Assembly: GCF_002858865.1 (NCBI RefSeq)
Contig: NZ_PJRR01000021.1
Location: 1 to 64,000, forward strand
From: Caulobacter vibrioides
GTDB taxonomy: Bacteria; Pseudomonadota; Alphaproteobacteria; Caulobacterales; Caulobacteraceae
DNA length: 64,000 nucleotides
Reading direction: 5' to 3'
Positions 7,495 to 16,963 of the stretch are shown here, piece after piece. Below the pieces are notes generated by a model. That model was not told the DNA's origin and made no database searches. It worked only from the letters and a program-made list of their open reading frames with translations. Every line of letters starts with the position of its first letter. Position 1 is the first letter of the stretch. Both the position numbers and the translations under genes were made by a program.

Positions 7495-8702
7495 ATCTTC
7501 TTCGCACCCGGCAGGGCCAGCAGGAAGATCGCCAGGGCCGATCCGACCAGACAGGCGAACATCACGCCGGCCACCGGACGTGGCGTGCCGTCGTGCAGCG
7601 CAGCCCCCGCCCAGGACGCCACGGCCCCGGCCCCGAACGAGGCCGAGCCCATCAGCGCGGAGGTTGATCCGGCGCGCTGAGGATCGACGCTGAGCGCTCC
7701 GGCCATGGTGTTGCCGCCCATCAGTCCATAGAGCGAGAGCGCCGCGAACAGCAGCGGCAGAACGGTCCATTGCCCGCCGAAGCCCGTCCAGGCCGCCAGG
7801 GTCAGCAGGAGCGCGGCGACAATGGAGGCGACACTGGCGCGCGCCAGCACCTGGTCGGGCGTTGAGCGGCGCAACAGGAAACGATTGATCTGGCTGGCGC
7901 CGATGATGCCGACGGCGTTGAAGGCGAAGACCAGATTGAACACCAGCGGGCTGTGGCCATAGGTCCCCATCACCAGATCCGGCGCGCCCGAGATGTAGGT
8001 GAACAGCACCGCCCCGTTCAGCGCGCCCGCCAGGGCGTAGCCCATCAGGCGGCGCATCCCGAACAACGCGACATAGGCCTTCAGCGGATTTTCGCTGCGG
8101 GCCTGCGCCTCGGTCGCCGCCGAGCGGGATTCGGTCAGGCTCAGCACCACCCAGGCGGCGATCAGCACGCCGAACATCACCAGAGCCCAGAACACCCCGC
8201 GCCAGCCCGCCACGAACTGGACGACCCCGCCCAGCTGCGGCGCCAGCACCGGCGCCAGGCCCATGATCAGGGTCATCAGCGACAGGACGCGCGCGGTGTC
8301 AGTATGGCTGAAGCGGTCACGCACCACCGCGCGGGCGATCACGGGTCCCACGCAGCCGCCCAGCGCCTGAACGAACCGCGCGGCGATCAGGGTCTCGATG
8401 TTCGGCGCGACGGCGCAGACGATCGAGGCGGCGATGAACAGGCCAACGCCGACGAGCAGAGGCGGCCGACGGCCGAACCGGTCAGAGGCCGGCCCGTAGA
8501 ACACCTGGCCGATGGCCATACCCGCGAAGAAGGCCGCCAGGGTCGCCTGGGTCTGGTCGGGGGCGGCGTTCAGTGTCCGGCCGATCGAGGGAAGGCTCGA
8601 CAGATACATGTCGATCGACATCGGCGCGAAGGCCGTCAGCGCGCCCAGAAGCAGGACAAGGCGCCACGGAACGTGGGCGGGCGGCAGGCTGGCGTTCGTC
8701 AT
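7485..8702 (-). CDS. Bcr/CflA family MFS drug-efflux transporter
   Basis: This 405-residue protein has twelve predicted transmembrane helices. The MFS motif between helices 2 and 3 reads GPASDRFGRRPPLL, and the N-terminal helix MSIDMYLSSLPSIG is characteristic of the Bcr/CflA (DHA1) subfamily, which exports bicyclomycin, chloramphenicol or similar compounds by proton antiport. It is divergent from the epoxide hydrolase gene, with 116 bp between starts. The substrate is unknown. Confidence 0.9.
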   Translation of the reverse strand: MTNASLPPAHVPWRLVLLLGALTAFAPMSIDMYLSSLPSIGRTLNAAPDQTQATLAAFFAGMAIGQVFYGPASDRFGRRPPLLVGVGLFIAASIVCAVAPNIETLIAARFVQALGGCVGPVIARAVVRDRFSHTDTARVLSLMTLIMGLAPVLAPQLGGVVQFVAGWRGVFWALVMFGVLIAAWVVLSLTESRSAATEAQARSENPLKAYVALFGMRRLMGYALAGALNGAVLFTYISGAPDLVMGTYGHSPLVFNLVFAFNAVGIIGASQINRFLLRRSTPDQVLARASVASIVAALLLTLAAWTGFGGQWTVLPLLFAALSLYGLMGGNTMAGALSVDPQRAGSTSALMGSASFGAGAVASWAGAALHDGTPRPVAGVMFACLVGSALAIFLLALPGAKKIQA

Positions 8703-8818
8703 GCGCGCCCTTTTACGCCCGTTCGCCCCTACGGAAACCTGAAATGACGCTTGCCGGGCTGGCGCGCACGCAGCAGCTTACCGTCAATCACATAACAACG
8801 GCGGGAGAACGAGCGCTC

Positions 8819-9811
8819 ATGACGGACACCCCTTCAAAGGCCCCTGCTCTCCCCGCCCCGCAGTACGCCGAGGTCAACGGCATCCGCATGGCCTATTACG
8901 AGGCCGGGCCGCGCCAGGGCGTTCCGATCGTCTTCTGCCATGGTTTCCCCGAACTGGCGTTCTCGTGGCGCCACCAGATCGCCGCCCTCGCCGCCGCCGG
9001 GCGCTGGGTGATCGCGCCAGACCAGCGCGGCTATGGCCTGACCCCAGGCCCCGAAGCGGTGGAGGCCTATGACATGGAGCACCTGACCGGCGACCTTGTC
9101 GGCCTGCTCGACCATCTGGGCGTGCAGAAAGCGATCTTCGTCGGTCACGACTGGGGCGGCATCGTCGTGTGGCAACTGCCGCTGATGCACCCAAGCCGGG
9201 TCGCCGGGATCATCGGGCTGAACACGCCCTTCTTCCCGCGCCTGCCGCTGGATCCGATCCAGATGTACCGCAACGCCTATGGCGACGACATGTACATCGT
9301 CCACTTCCAGCAGCCGGGCGTCGCCGATGCGCAGCTGGGCGCGGATGTGGAAAAGACCATTCGCTACTTCATGCGCAAGCCCAAGGGCACGCAGGAGGAC
9401 TTCCTGGCCCAGCCGGCCGAGCGTCGCAGCCTGGCCTTGCAGACCGCCCTCGCCCACTACGAGCCGTCCACCGACGACAACCAGTTCCTGACGCCGGATG
9501 AGTTGGCCTTCTTCGTCGAGGCGTTTCAGCGCACCGGCTTCACCGGCGGCATCAACTGGTATCGCAACTTCACCCGCAACTGGGAGCGTTCAGAGCCCCT
9601 GCCGCGCCGGGTCGACGGCATTCCCTGCCTGATGATCATGGCGGAGTTGGACGTCGTGCTGCCCCCCGCCATGGCCGATCGCATGGGCGACCAGATCAGC
9701 GACCTTGAGAAGGTGCTGATCGAGGGCAGCGGCCACTGGACCCAGCAGGAAAAACCCGCCGAGGTGAACGCCGCGCTCCTGGACTGGCTGGACCGCCGCT
9801 TCCCGCTTTAG
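8819..9811 (+). CDS. Alpha/beta hydrolase, epoxide hydrolase type
   Basis: This 330-residue cytoplasmic hydrolase has the oxyanion motif HGFPELAFSW, nucleophile elbow GHDWGG with catalytic Asp, a cap-domain Tyr in INWYRNFTRNW that would polarise the epoxide, and catalytic His in GSGHWTQQEKP. Asp rather than Ser as nucleophile fits soluble epoxide hydrolases. The start MTDTPSKAP is preceded by GGGAGAA; upstream in-frame starts lie inside the divergent promoter region. It is convergent with the next gene with 1 bp between stops. Confidence 0.88.
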   Translation: MTDTPSKAPALPAPQYAEVNGIRMAYYEAGPRQGVPIVFCHGFPELAFSWRHQIAALAAAGRWVIAPDQRGYGLTPGPEAVEAYDMEHLTGDLVGLLDHLGVQKAIFVGHDWGGIVVWQLPLMHPSRVAGIIGLNTPFFPRLPLDPIQMYRNAYGDDMYIVHFQQPGVADAQLGADVEKTIRYFMRKPKGTQEDFLAQPAERRSLALQTALAHYEPSTDDNQFLTPDELAFFVEAFQRTGFTGGINWYRNFTRNWERSEPLPRRVDGIPCLMIMAELDVVLPPAMADRMGDQISDLEKVLIEGSGHWTQQEKPAEVNAALLDWLDRRFPL

Positions 9812-9812
9812 C

Positions 9813-10073
9813 TCAGCTGCGGGCGTCGACCATCGCCTGGGCGCGGCGGCGCATGGCGGCGGCCAGCTGCAGCATGGCCAGGGCCGAGGTCTCGTCCCGC
9901 TCGGCCGCGCGCATCGAATAGACGTTGGCCATGGCGAACAGAGCCTCGACGCGGTCCACGCCCTCGGCCCCGAACATCTCGCCGATCTGGCGATCCAGCT
10001 CCGCCAGCTGGACCGGCTTGAGCATCGCCAGCAGCTCGTCGTCGGAATAGTCTTCGGGCGGAATCTGAGTCAT
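9813..10073 (-). CDS. Hypothetical protein, 86 residues
   Basis: This is a small acidic, helical, soluble protein starting MTQIPPEDYSDDELLAMLKP. The 20-residue longer version begins with basic low-complexity sequence and is less likely. No catalytic motif is visible and I do not recognise the family. It is divergent from the proline iminopeptidase gene. Confidence 0.65.
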   Translation of the reverse strand: MTQIPPEDYSDDELLAMLKPVQLAELDRQIGEMFGAEGVDRVEALFAMANVYSMRAAERDETSALAMLQLAAAMRRRAQAMVDARS

Positions 10074-10161
10074 GCGCGCAGCATACAGAACCCGACGAAA
10101 CGCATGAACCCGGCGCGATCCGCCGTTCACAACGCCGCGCCGAACGCGCTAGGCTGAGGCC

Positions 10162-11151
10162 ATGGATCGTTATGCCTCCGCAACCGCCATGAGTTCCGTC
10201 GGTCGCCGCAGCCTCTTCCGCGAGGTCGAGCCGTTTTCGTTCGGCTGGATGCCCACCAGCGGTCCGCACGAGATCTACTACGAAGAATGCGGCAACCCGC
10301 GCGGCAAGCCCTGCGTGATCCTGCACGGGGGGCCGGGCGGCGCGGTCAACCCGACCATGCGGCGCTTCTTCGATCCGGCCAAATGGCGGATGGCCCTGTT
10401 CGACCAGCGGGGCTGTGGCCGCTCGCGCCCCAACGCCAGCCTGGACGACAACACGACCTGGAGCCTGATCGAGGATATCGAGCGCCTGCGCGAGCATCTG
10501 GGCGTCGAGAAATGGACCGTGTTCGGCGGCTCCTGGGGTTCGACCCTGGCCCTGGCCTACGCCATCAAGCATCCGGACCGGGTCGAGGGCCTGGTGCTGC
10601 GCGGCATCTTCCTGCTGACGGAGAAGGAGTTGCGTTGGTTCTATCAGGACGGCGCCTCGATGCTGTTTCCCGACGCCTGGGAACGCTTTCTGGCCCCGAT
10701 CCCCGAGGACGAGCGCGGCGACCTGATGGCCGCCTATCACCGCCGCCTGGTCGCACCGGACCGCCGCGTCCAGCTCGAGGCCGCCGCCGCCTGGAGCCAG
10801 TGGGAGGGCGACACCATCTCGCTGCGCGGCCCCGAGGCGCGCCCGCCCAAGTTCAACGAGGAAGACTTCGCGATCGCCTTCGCGCGGATCGAGAGCCACT
10901 TCTTCACCAACAAGGGCTTCTTCGACGAGGACGACTGGATCCTCAAGAACATCGACCGCATCCGCGGCATCCCGGGCTGGATCGTCCAGGGCCGGTTCGA
11001 CGTCGTCACCCCGCTCGACAGCGCCTGGCGCCTGCACAAGGCCTGGCCCGAGGCGCGCTTCGAGATCATCTGGGACGCGGGCCACGCCTCCACGGAGCCC
11101 GGCGTCATTGACGGCCTGGTCCGCGCCACCGAGGCGGCGCTGGTCAGCTAG
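10162..11151 (+). CDS. pip: Proline iminopeptidase
   Basis: This 329-residue serine peptidase of family S33 removes N-terminal proline from peptides in the cytoplasm. Hallmarks are HGGPGG (oxyanion region), DQRGCGRSRP, nucleophile elbow GGSWGS with catalytic Ser, catalytic Asp in QGRFDVVTP and catalytic His in DAGHASTEP. Length and motif order match the classical Pip group. An alternative start nine codons in (MSSVGRRS) is possible. The stop overlaps the convergent esterase gene by 4 bp. Confidence 0.92.
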   Translation: MDRYASATAMSSVGRRSLFREVEPFSFGWMPTSGPHEIYYEECGNPRGKPCVILHGGPGGAVNPTMRRFFDPAKWRMALFDQRGCGRSRPNASLDDNTTWSLIEDIERLREHLGVEKWTVFGGSWGSTLALAYAIKHPDRVEGLVLRGIFLLTEKELRWFYQDGASMLFPDAWERFLAPIPEDERGDLMAAYHRRLVAPDRRVQLEAAAAWSQWEGDTISLRGPEARPPKFNEEDFAIAFARIESHFFTNKGFFDEDDWILKNIDRIRGIPGWIVQGRFDVVTPLDSAWRLHKAWPEARFEIIWDAGHASTEPGVIDGLVRATEAALVS

Positions 11152-11984
11152 CCCGCCTTCAGCCAGCCGTTATCCGCCAGCCAGTCGAAAAGCCGATCCG
11201 GCCACGCCTTGAGCGCAGCCTTGTGGCTGCGCAAGCCCATGTTGAAGGCATGCCCGCCGGACTGGAACAGGTGGAACTCAATCGGAACCTTGGCGGCCCG
11301 GAACCTGGTCAGCAGGTCGACCGGCGGCGCCGAGCAGCATTCGTCGTCGTTGGCCGCCACGATGAAGGCCGGCGGCGTGTCGGTGGGGACCTTTTCAGGC
11401 ACGCCCAGTGGTCCGGGATAGACCAGCACCTGGAAATCGGGACGCGCGCTGACCGCATCGACGGCGTCCGTCTTCGGATCGTTCGCCGCGCCCTGATAGA
11501 CAGCGAGGTTCACCGCTTCGCCGCCGGCTGAGAAGCCCATGAGACCGATCCGCTTCGGATCGACGCCGAACACGGCGGCGTGCGCGCGGACATAGCGGAC
11601 GGCGCGGACCGCATCCTGGCGGGCGTGATCGATCGTATAGGGCGAGCCTTCTTCCCGGAAGAGCCGGTACTTCACCACGAAGACCGCCACGCCCTTGGGG
11701 TTCATCACCTTGGCCACGTCCGCGCCCTCGGAGTGGATGACCAGGATCCGATGGCCACCTCCGGGCAGCACGACCAGGGCCGCGCCGGTGGCGGTCTCCT
11801 TAGACGGCAGATAGGCGGTGATGGACGGGTTGTTGACGCTCTTGACCCAGTAGTCGGCCGCCTGCTCCGGGATCGCCTTGCGGCTCTCGAAGCCCGGCGC
11901 GCCGTTGGGCCACAGCGGGAGCTGCTGCTGCGCCAACGCCGCCGTCGAGACCAGCAGAGCGGCGATCAGGAGGAGCGCCCTCAC
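11148..11984 (-). CDS. Exported alpha/beta hydrolase (acetyl-esterase type)
   Basis: This 278-residue protein starts at a GTG overlapping the upstream oxidoreductase stop (GTGA). That gives the clean Sec signal peptide VRALLLIAALLVSTAALAQQ. The mature protein shows the esterase/lipase pattern: LPGGGHRILVIHSEG (oxyanion side), nucleophile elbow GFSAGGEA with Ser, and a C-terminal GGHAF His. The family includes carbohydrate acetyl esterases. It is the third gene of an operon with a gluconolactonase and a Gfo/Idh/MocA oxidoreductase, so a periplasmic carbohydrate substrate is likely. Confidence 0.85.
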   Translation of the reverse strand: MRALLLIAALLVSTAALAQQQLPLWPNGAPGFESRKAIPEQAADYWVKSVNNPSITAYLPSKETATGAALVVLPGGGHRILVIHSEGADVAKVMNPKGVAVFVVKYRLFREEGSPYTIDHARQDAVRAVRYVRAHAAVFGVDPKRIGLMGFSAGGEAVNLAVYQGAANDPKTDAVDAVSARPDFQVLVYPGPLGVPEKVPTDTPPAFIVAANDDECCSAPPVDLLTRFRAAKVPIEFHLFQSGGHAFNMGLRSHKAALKAWPDRLFDWLADNGWLKAG

Positions 11985-13081
11985 AGCTTGACCGTCCGCC
12001 CTTCGCGCGCGGCGCGGTAGATCGCTTCGATCACCCGAAGGTCCTTCAGCCCATCGTCGCCCCCGACAATCGGCTCGCGGCCGGTGAGGATGCACTCGGA
12101 CAGGTGATCCAGCTGGGCCGAGAACTGGTTCTTGGGCTGTGGCGCCGGTTCACGCGGCGCGGGCGGACCGCCCAGTTGCGCCCGCATGGCCTGGCCCTGA
12201 TAGCTGGTCGCCGGGTCGATCTCGACCCAGCCCTTGGGCCCGCTCACCCGATAGCGGTTGCAGTTGACGCTGTAGGCCGACACGCAGTTGGCCGTGGCGC
12301 CGGATGGGAAGAGGAGCTGGAAGTTGATGATGTCCTCCACCTCACCGAAGCGCGGATCGGATCGGTCCGTGGACTCCACGGCGTTGACGGCCACAGGCTC
12401 CTCGCCCGTGAGATAGCGCGCGGCGTTCAGGCTGTAGATGCCGATGTCCATCAGGCTGCCGCCGCCGGCCAGCGCCCTGTTCAAACGCCACTGCTTGGGA
12501 TCGCCGATAGTGAAGCCGTGATCGGTGACCACCGTGCGCACCGGTCCCAGCGCGCCGTCGCGCACCAGCTTGATCGCTTCGATATTGTGGGCCTGGAAGC
12601 GGCTGCGATAGCCGATCATCAGCTTGCGGCCGGCCTTCTTGCAGGCGGCGATCATCGCCTCGCAGTCAGCGACCGTGTTCGCCATCGGCTTTTCGCACAT
12701 CACGTGCTTGCCGGCCCTGGCGGCCCGCTCGGTGAAGGAGCGGTGCAGACTGTTGGGCGTGATCACATAGACGATGTCGACATCGGGATTATCGATGATC
12801 CGGTCGAAGGTCTCGTAGCTGTAGCGGTGCGTCTCGGGGATCCCGTACTGCTCGCCGTAGGTTTTCAGCTTTTCGGGCGTCCCGCTGACCAGGGCGGCCA
12901 GGCGCGAGTGCTCGCACTCTGCGAAGCGCGGCATGATGAGGCGCGTGGCGTAGTAGCCCAGGCCCAAGATCGCATAGCCCAACTTGCGGCCCGGCTGAGC
13001 GGCGAAGGCGCCGCGCGGCAGTCCGGCGACGCCGGCCGCCAGACCCGCGGCGAGAAGGCTTCTCTTGCTGATCGTTTCCAT
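11981..13081 (-). CDS. Gfo/Idh/MocA oxidoreductase, glucose-fructose oxidoreductase-like, exported
   Basis: This 366-residue NAD(P)-dependent enzyme has the N-terminal Rossmann motif AILGLGYYATRLI, the family signature CEKPMAN with its conserved Lys, and the C-terminal substrate domain GGGSLMDIGIYSLNAAR. The N-terminus METISKRSLLAAGLAAG looks like a Tat signal with a KR variant, as in Zymomonas GFOR, which keeps its cofactor tightly bound in the periplasm. The gluconolactonase gene lies 2 bp upstream, and such lactonases hydrolyse the aldonolactone that GFOR makes. Confidence 0.88.
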   Translation of the reverse strand: METISKRSLLAAGLAAGVAGLPRGAFAAQPGRKLGYAILGLGYYATRLIMPRFAECEHSRLAALVSGTPEKLKTYGEQYGIPETHRYSYETFDRIIDNPDVDIVYVITPNSLHRSFTERAARAGKHVMCEKPMANTVADCEAMIAACKKAGRKLMIGYRSRFQAHNIEAIKLVRDGALGPVRTVVTDHGFTIGDPKQWRLNRALAGGGSLMDIGIYSLNAARYLTGEEPVAVNAVESTDRSDPRFGEVEDIINFQLLFPSGATANCVSAYSVNCNRYRVSGPKGWVEIDPATSYQGQAMRAQLGGPPAPREPAPQPKNQFSAQLDHLSECILTGREPIVGGDDGLKDLRVIEAIYRAAREGRTVKL

Positions 13082-13083
13082 CG

Positions 13084-14121
13084 CTAGCGCCCCAGCCCCT
13101 TGGTCTTGGTGCGCACCCGCGCCACGAGATGGTTGGAGGTGATGAACAGCGTCCCGCCGTCCTCGCCGAATACGCAATTGGCCGCCGGGAAGCCGGTCTC
13201 GATCACGCCCAGCAGCTTGGCGTCCGGCGTCAGGATCATGATGCCGCCAGGGCCACTGGCGAAGAGCCGTCCCTGGGCGTCGACCTTCATGCCGTCCGGC
13301 AGGCCGGGGCCGCCGGCCTTCAGCAGGTCAGAGGCGTCGAAGAAGACCCGTGAAGCGGTCGGCAGCCCGTCGGCGGCCAGGTCATAGGCCATGATCACGG
13401 GACGCTTGGGATCGGAGATGGCGACATACAGACGCCGGCCGTCCGGCGACAGGCCCACCCCGTTGGGGAAACTCAGCGACCCATCGACCAGGGCGACCTC
13501 TCCGTTCGGGCGCAGCAGGTAGACGCCGTTGAAGGCCTGCTCCTTGGCCGGCGACGCATCCCCCCCTTCGAGGCCGTAGGGCGGGTCGGTGAAGTAGAGC
13601 GAGCCCTTCAGCGGTCCGTGAAGAACCTCGACCAGATCGTTGGGGCTGTTGAACTTCTTGCCGTTGAAGGTCGTGGCCAGCAGCGTCTTCTTGCGGGTCG
13701 CAAGATCGATCCGCGCTACAGCGCGGTTGCCGCAGTCGCAGACCAGCAGTTCACCGGCCGTGCTGATGATCGCACCGTTGGTGCCGGCCTCGCGGAAGAT
13801 CTTGGTGGGCGGACCATCATAGCCGGAGGGCCGCAGAAAATCGGTCTTGCCGCCCTTTGCGTCCCACCGGTGCATCACGTTGCCGGGCACGTCGGAGAAC
13901 AGCAGATAGCTTCCGTTCGCGACCCAGGCCGGTCCCTCCGCCCAGGTGATCCCATCGGCCAACTGTTCGATCGGCGCGGTCACATCAAGGATCGCATCCA
14001 GCTCAGGCGACAGGCGACGGATCCGGCCGATCCTGGGATAGGCGCTCGACGAGGCCGCCGCCGCTGGCGCTCCGGTGATCAGAGCGACACTCGCGCCAAG
14101 GATCGCGCGTCGAGTGGTCAT
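13084..14121 (-). CDS. SMP-30/gluconolactonase family protein with Tat signal
   Basis: This 345-residue protein belongs to the SMP-30/LRE beta-propeller family. It has a twin-arginine signal (TTRRAILGAS then a hydrophobic stretch ending APAAAASSS). Propeller motifs include EGPAWVANGSYLLFSDVPGN, NSPNDLVE (metal-binding Asn/Asp) and LPDGMKVDAQGRLFASG. Family members hydrolyse aldonolactones using a divalent metal. It is the first gene of the operon with the GFOR-like enzyme and esterase, so the pathway sugar to lactone to sugar acid would take place in the periplasm. Confidence 0.9.
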   Translation of the reverse strand: MTTRRAILGASVALITGAPAAAASSSAYPRIGRIRRLSPELDAILDVTAPIEQLADGITWAEGPAWVANGSYLLFSDVPGNVMHRWDAKGGKTDFLRPSGYDGPPTKIFREAGTNGAIISTAGELLVCDCGNRAVARIDLATRKKTLLATTFNGKKFNSPNDLVEVLHGPLKGSLYFTDPPYGLEGGDASPAKEQAFNGVYLLRPNGEVALVDGSLSFPNGVGLSPDGRRLYVAISDPKRPVIMAYDLAADGLPTASRVFFDASDLLKAGGPGLPDGMKVDAQGRLFASGPGGIMILTPDAKLLGVIETGFPAANCVFGEDGGTLFITSNHLVARVRTKTKGLGR

Positions 14122-14190
14122 GGCGGCCTCCGCTTATGATGTTTGCGGGCTAGAGACCATGACAGCGATGTCACCGCAACGGGTGATCAA

Positions 14191-15681
14191 CTAAAGTCGA
14201 ACGCGCGGCACCGCGTCGAGCCAACGGGCGTAGGCGGCTTCCCGCACATGGTCGTCCATGGCCGGCGCTAAGGTCTCGGCGGCTGGACTGGCTTCGGCGG
14301 CCTCTTCGATCGACCCGTAGAGACCCGCGCCGACGGCGGCGAACAACGCCGCCCCCAGGGCCGTGGTCTCCTGATAGCTGGCGCGACGCACCGAGAGCCC
14401 CGTGAGGTCGGCAAGGCGCTGCGAGAACCAGGCGCTCTTGGCCATACCGCCGTCGATCCGCAGTTGCGCCGCCTCGCCAAAGGCCGTGGGCGCATCGGCG
14501 CGCATCGCCTCGATCAGGTCGCGGCTCTGCAGCGCGCAGGCGTCGAAGGTGGCGGCGGCGATCTCGGGTAGTCCCGCATCGCGCGTCAGACCGAAGATCC
14601 CGCCCCGCGCCTCGGCGTCCCACCAGGGGGCGCCAAGACCCGTGAACGCGGGAACCACCACCACCGCGTGATCCGGCTTGGCCGCCCGGGCCAGCGCCTC
14701 GGCGGCGCGGGGACCGCCCGTGATTCCGAGCCCCTCGCCCAGCCACTGGATCGCCGCGCCTGCAACGAAGATCGACCCTTCCAGCGCGTAGGTCGTCTTG
14801 CCGCCGACCCGCGCCGCGACGGTGGTCAACAGGCGCGCCCGCGAGACGGCGCGGTCAGTCCCCGTATTGATCAGCATGAAGCAGCCGGTGCCGTAGGTGG
14901 CCTTCATCTGGCCCGGGGCGACACAGCCCTGCCCCATCAGCGCCGCCTGCTGATCGCCCGCCACGCCCCGAATGGGGACCTCGCGACCCAGGATGTCGGC
15001 CTGCGTCGCGCCATAGTCGTCGACGCAGTCCAGCACCTTCGGCAGGATCGTCGAGGGCACATTGAACAACGCCAGCATCTCGCTCGACCAGGCCTGAGCG
15101 CCGATATCGAACAGCAAGGTTCGAGAAGCGTTGGTGGCGTCGGTCGCGTGCACGGCGCCACCCGTCAGTCGCCAGATCACCCAGCAGTCCATGGTGCCGC
15201 ACAAAAGCTCGCCGGCCTCCGCCCGGGCCCTGGCGCCGGGTGTCTTGTCGAGGATCCAGGCGATCTTGGTCGCCGAGAAATAGGGGTCGAGCAGCAGGCC
15301 CGTGACCTCGGTCACCCTCGGCTCATGCCCCTCGGCCTTGAGGCGCGCACAGACGTCAGCGGTGCGGCGATCCTGCCAGACGATGGCTGGATGGATCGGA
15401 CGGCCCGTAGCCCGATCCCAGACGACCACGGTCTCGCGCTGGTTGGTGACGCCGATCGCAGCGATGTCCGCCATCCGCCCGGAGGCCTCGGTGACCTCGC
15501 GCAGCACAGCGACGGCGGCGGCGTAGATCTCCTCGGCGTCATGCTCGACCCAGCCGTCGGCCGGATAGCTTTGACGCAGAGGACGCGAGGCGTCGCCCAG
15601 GGCCGTCCCCGCCCGATCGAACAGGATGGCGCGCGTGCTGGTGGTGCCCTGGTCCAGGGCCAGGATCAGGTCTTGCGCCAT
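14191..15681 (-). CDS. glpK: Glycerol kinase
   Basis: This 496-residue FGGY-family kinase converts glycerol and ATP to glycerol 3-phosphate. The N-terminal ATPase motif LALDQGTTSTRAILFD, the substrate region NQRETVVVWDRATGRP, the phosphate loop AGDQQAALMGQGC and the FGGY signature DGGMAKSAWFSQRLADLTG are all present. I place the start at MAQDLI because GGAGGAACTG sits just upstream; the ATG five codons earlier lies inside that ribosome binding site. No glpF or glpD is adjacent, so regulation may be separate from the rest of glycerol metabolism. Confidence 0.95.
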   Translation of the reverse strand: MAQDLILALDQGTTSTRAILFDRAGTALGDASRPLRQSYPADGWVEHDAEEIYAAAVAVLREVTEASGRMADIAAIGVTNQRETVVVWDRATGRPIHPAIVWQDRRTADVCARLKAEGHEPRVTEVTGLLLDPYFSATKIAWILDKTPGARARAEAGELLCGTMDCWVIWRLTGGAVHATDATNASRTLLFDIGAQAWSSEMLALFNVPSTILPKVLDCVDDYGATQADILGREVPIRGVAGDQQAALMGQGCVAPGQMKATYGTGCFMLINTGTDRAVSRARLLTTVAARVGGKTTYALEGSIFVAGAAIQWLGEGLGITGGPRAAEALARAAKPDHAVVVVPAFTGLGAPWWDAEARGGIFGLTRDAGLPEIAAATFDACALQSRDLIEAMRADAPTAFGEAAQLRIDGGMAKSAWFSQRLADLTGLSVRRASYQETTALGAALFAAVGAGLYGSIEEAAEASPAAETLAPAMDDHVREAAYARWLDAVPRVRL

Positions 15682-15846
15682 CGACAGTTCCTCCACTCAA
15701 GCTTGCGACATCTCGACGCGTAACGGCGCATCGGCGTCTTTGCCCTGTTTAAGCATGTTTTCATTTGAGGGCCGCAAGGTCATCCTTAACGGACCTTCCG
15801 GATTCGAGGAGGCGGAGCCATTCAGACCGTCGAGATCGCTTCGCTG

Positions 15847-16932
15847 ATGATGCTGGCGCGCAGTCGCGAACCCGGCGATCGGGAGCGGCTGCTCAGCGGC
15901 ATCATCGACCTGTGCGAGGCGGGCCAGGCGCGTGGCGAGCCCACCCATCCCGATATCCAGGCCCTGCTGAACTCGATCTTCATGACCCTGGTGGTCGAGA
16001 CCGAGCGCGATATCCGCCGACGTCTGTCCGAGCGTCTGGCCGACGCGGACTGGGCCCCGTCGGCCCTGATCAACATCATGGCGCTGGATGAAATCGAGAT
16101 CGCGCGCCCGATCATCGCCCGCAGCCCCGTCCTGCAGGACCACGATCTGATCCGCCTTCTGGTTCAGGCCACGCTGGAGCATCAGATCGAGATCGCCCGT
16201 CGGCCGAATCTGAAGGCGCCGGTCGTTGAGGCGATCATCAGCCGTGACGAACCGGCGGTGATGACCGCCCTGGCGTCCAACGACACCGCGGAAATCTCGC
16301 CCGACGCCATGAGCCGGCTGGTCAATCGCTCGCGCGACGTGGTCGCGCTGCGGTCGCCGTTGGCCCGGCACCCGAAACTCTCCAGCGATCTGGCCGAGCA
16401 GCTCTATCTTCTGGTCGGACGGGCTCTTCGCGATGCGCTGACCGCGCGCTTCCAGCTCGACACAGCGCGCATGCAGGCCGCCGTCAACGAAGCGCTGCGC
16501 GCCGCCCACAAGGGCGAAAGTGATGTCGCTGTCGGACCTGTCGAAGGCGATGAGGACCGCGAGGAAATGGAGCGGGCTTTGATCGAGAAGCTCGATTCCG
16601 CCGGCCAACTCCGTCCAGGCTATCTTCTGCGCGTGCTGCGAGAAGGTCGTCTCCAGCTCTTTGTCATGGCCCTGGCGCGGCTGGGCAAGTTCGAGCCGGC
16701 CCAGATCCGGCGCGCCATCGACACCAGCCGGCCTGAACTCCTGGCCCTGGCCTGTTCGGCTGTCGGAATCGATCGCAGCGTCTTTCCGACGATCCTGGAG
16801 CATGTGCGCCAGCTGAACGGCGGTCGTCCCGGTGGCGGCGACGAGGGCGTGCGCCGCGCGGCCAGCGCCTTTGGCCCCTTCACGCCAGACATTGCGGGCA
16901 TGGCGTTCCGGCAAGCCGTCGGACAGGTTTGA
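15847..16932 (+). CDS. DUF2336 domain protein
   Basis: This is a soluble, all-helical protein of at least 361 residues made of HEAT-like helical pairs (for example [20 protein letters not shown] and [20 protein letters not shown]). DUF2336 is widespread in Alphaproteobacteria, and its biochemical role is unknown. The coordinates begin at the first standard ATG, which has no ribosome binding site. An in-frame ATT at 15820 sits 7 nt after AGGAGG and may be the true start, adding nine residues. The NAD kinase gene follows after about 30 bp in the same direction. Confidence 0.87.
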   Translation: MMLARSREPGDRERLLSGIIDLCEAGQARGEPTHPDIQALLNSIFMTLVVETERDIRRRLSERLADADWAPSALINIMALDEIEIARPIIARSPVLQDHDLIRLLVQATLEHQIEIARRPNLKAPVVEAIISRDEPAVMTALASNDTAEISPDAMSRLVNRSRDVVALRSPLARHPKLSSDLAEQLYLLVGRALRDALTARFQLDTARMQAAVNEALRAAHKGESDVAVGPVEGDEDREEMERALIEKLDSAGQLRPGYLLRVLREGRLQLFVMALARLGKFEPAQIRRAIDTSRPELLALACSAVGIDRSVFPTILEHVRQLNGGRPGGGDEGVRRAASAFGPFTPDIAGMAFRQAVGQV

Positions 16933-16963
16933 CAAGACCACGGCCTTCCCGCCTCTTGGCCGC

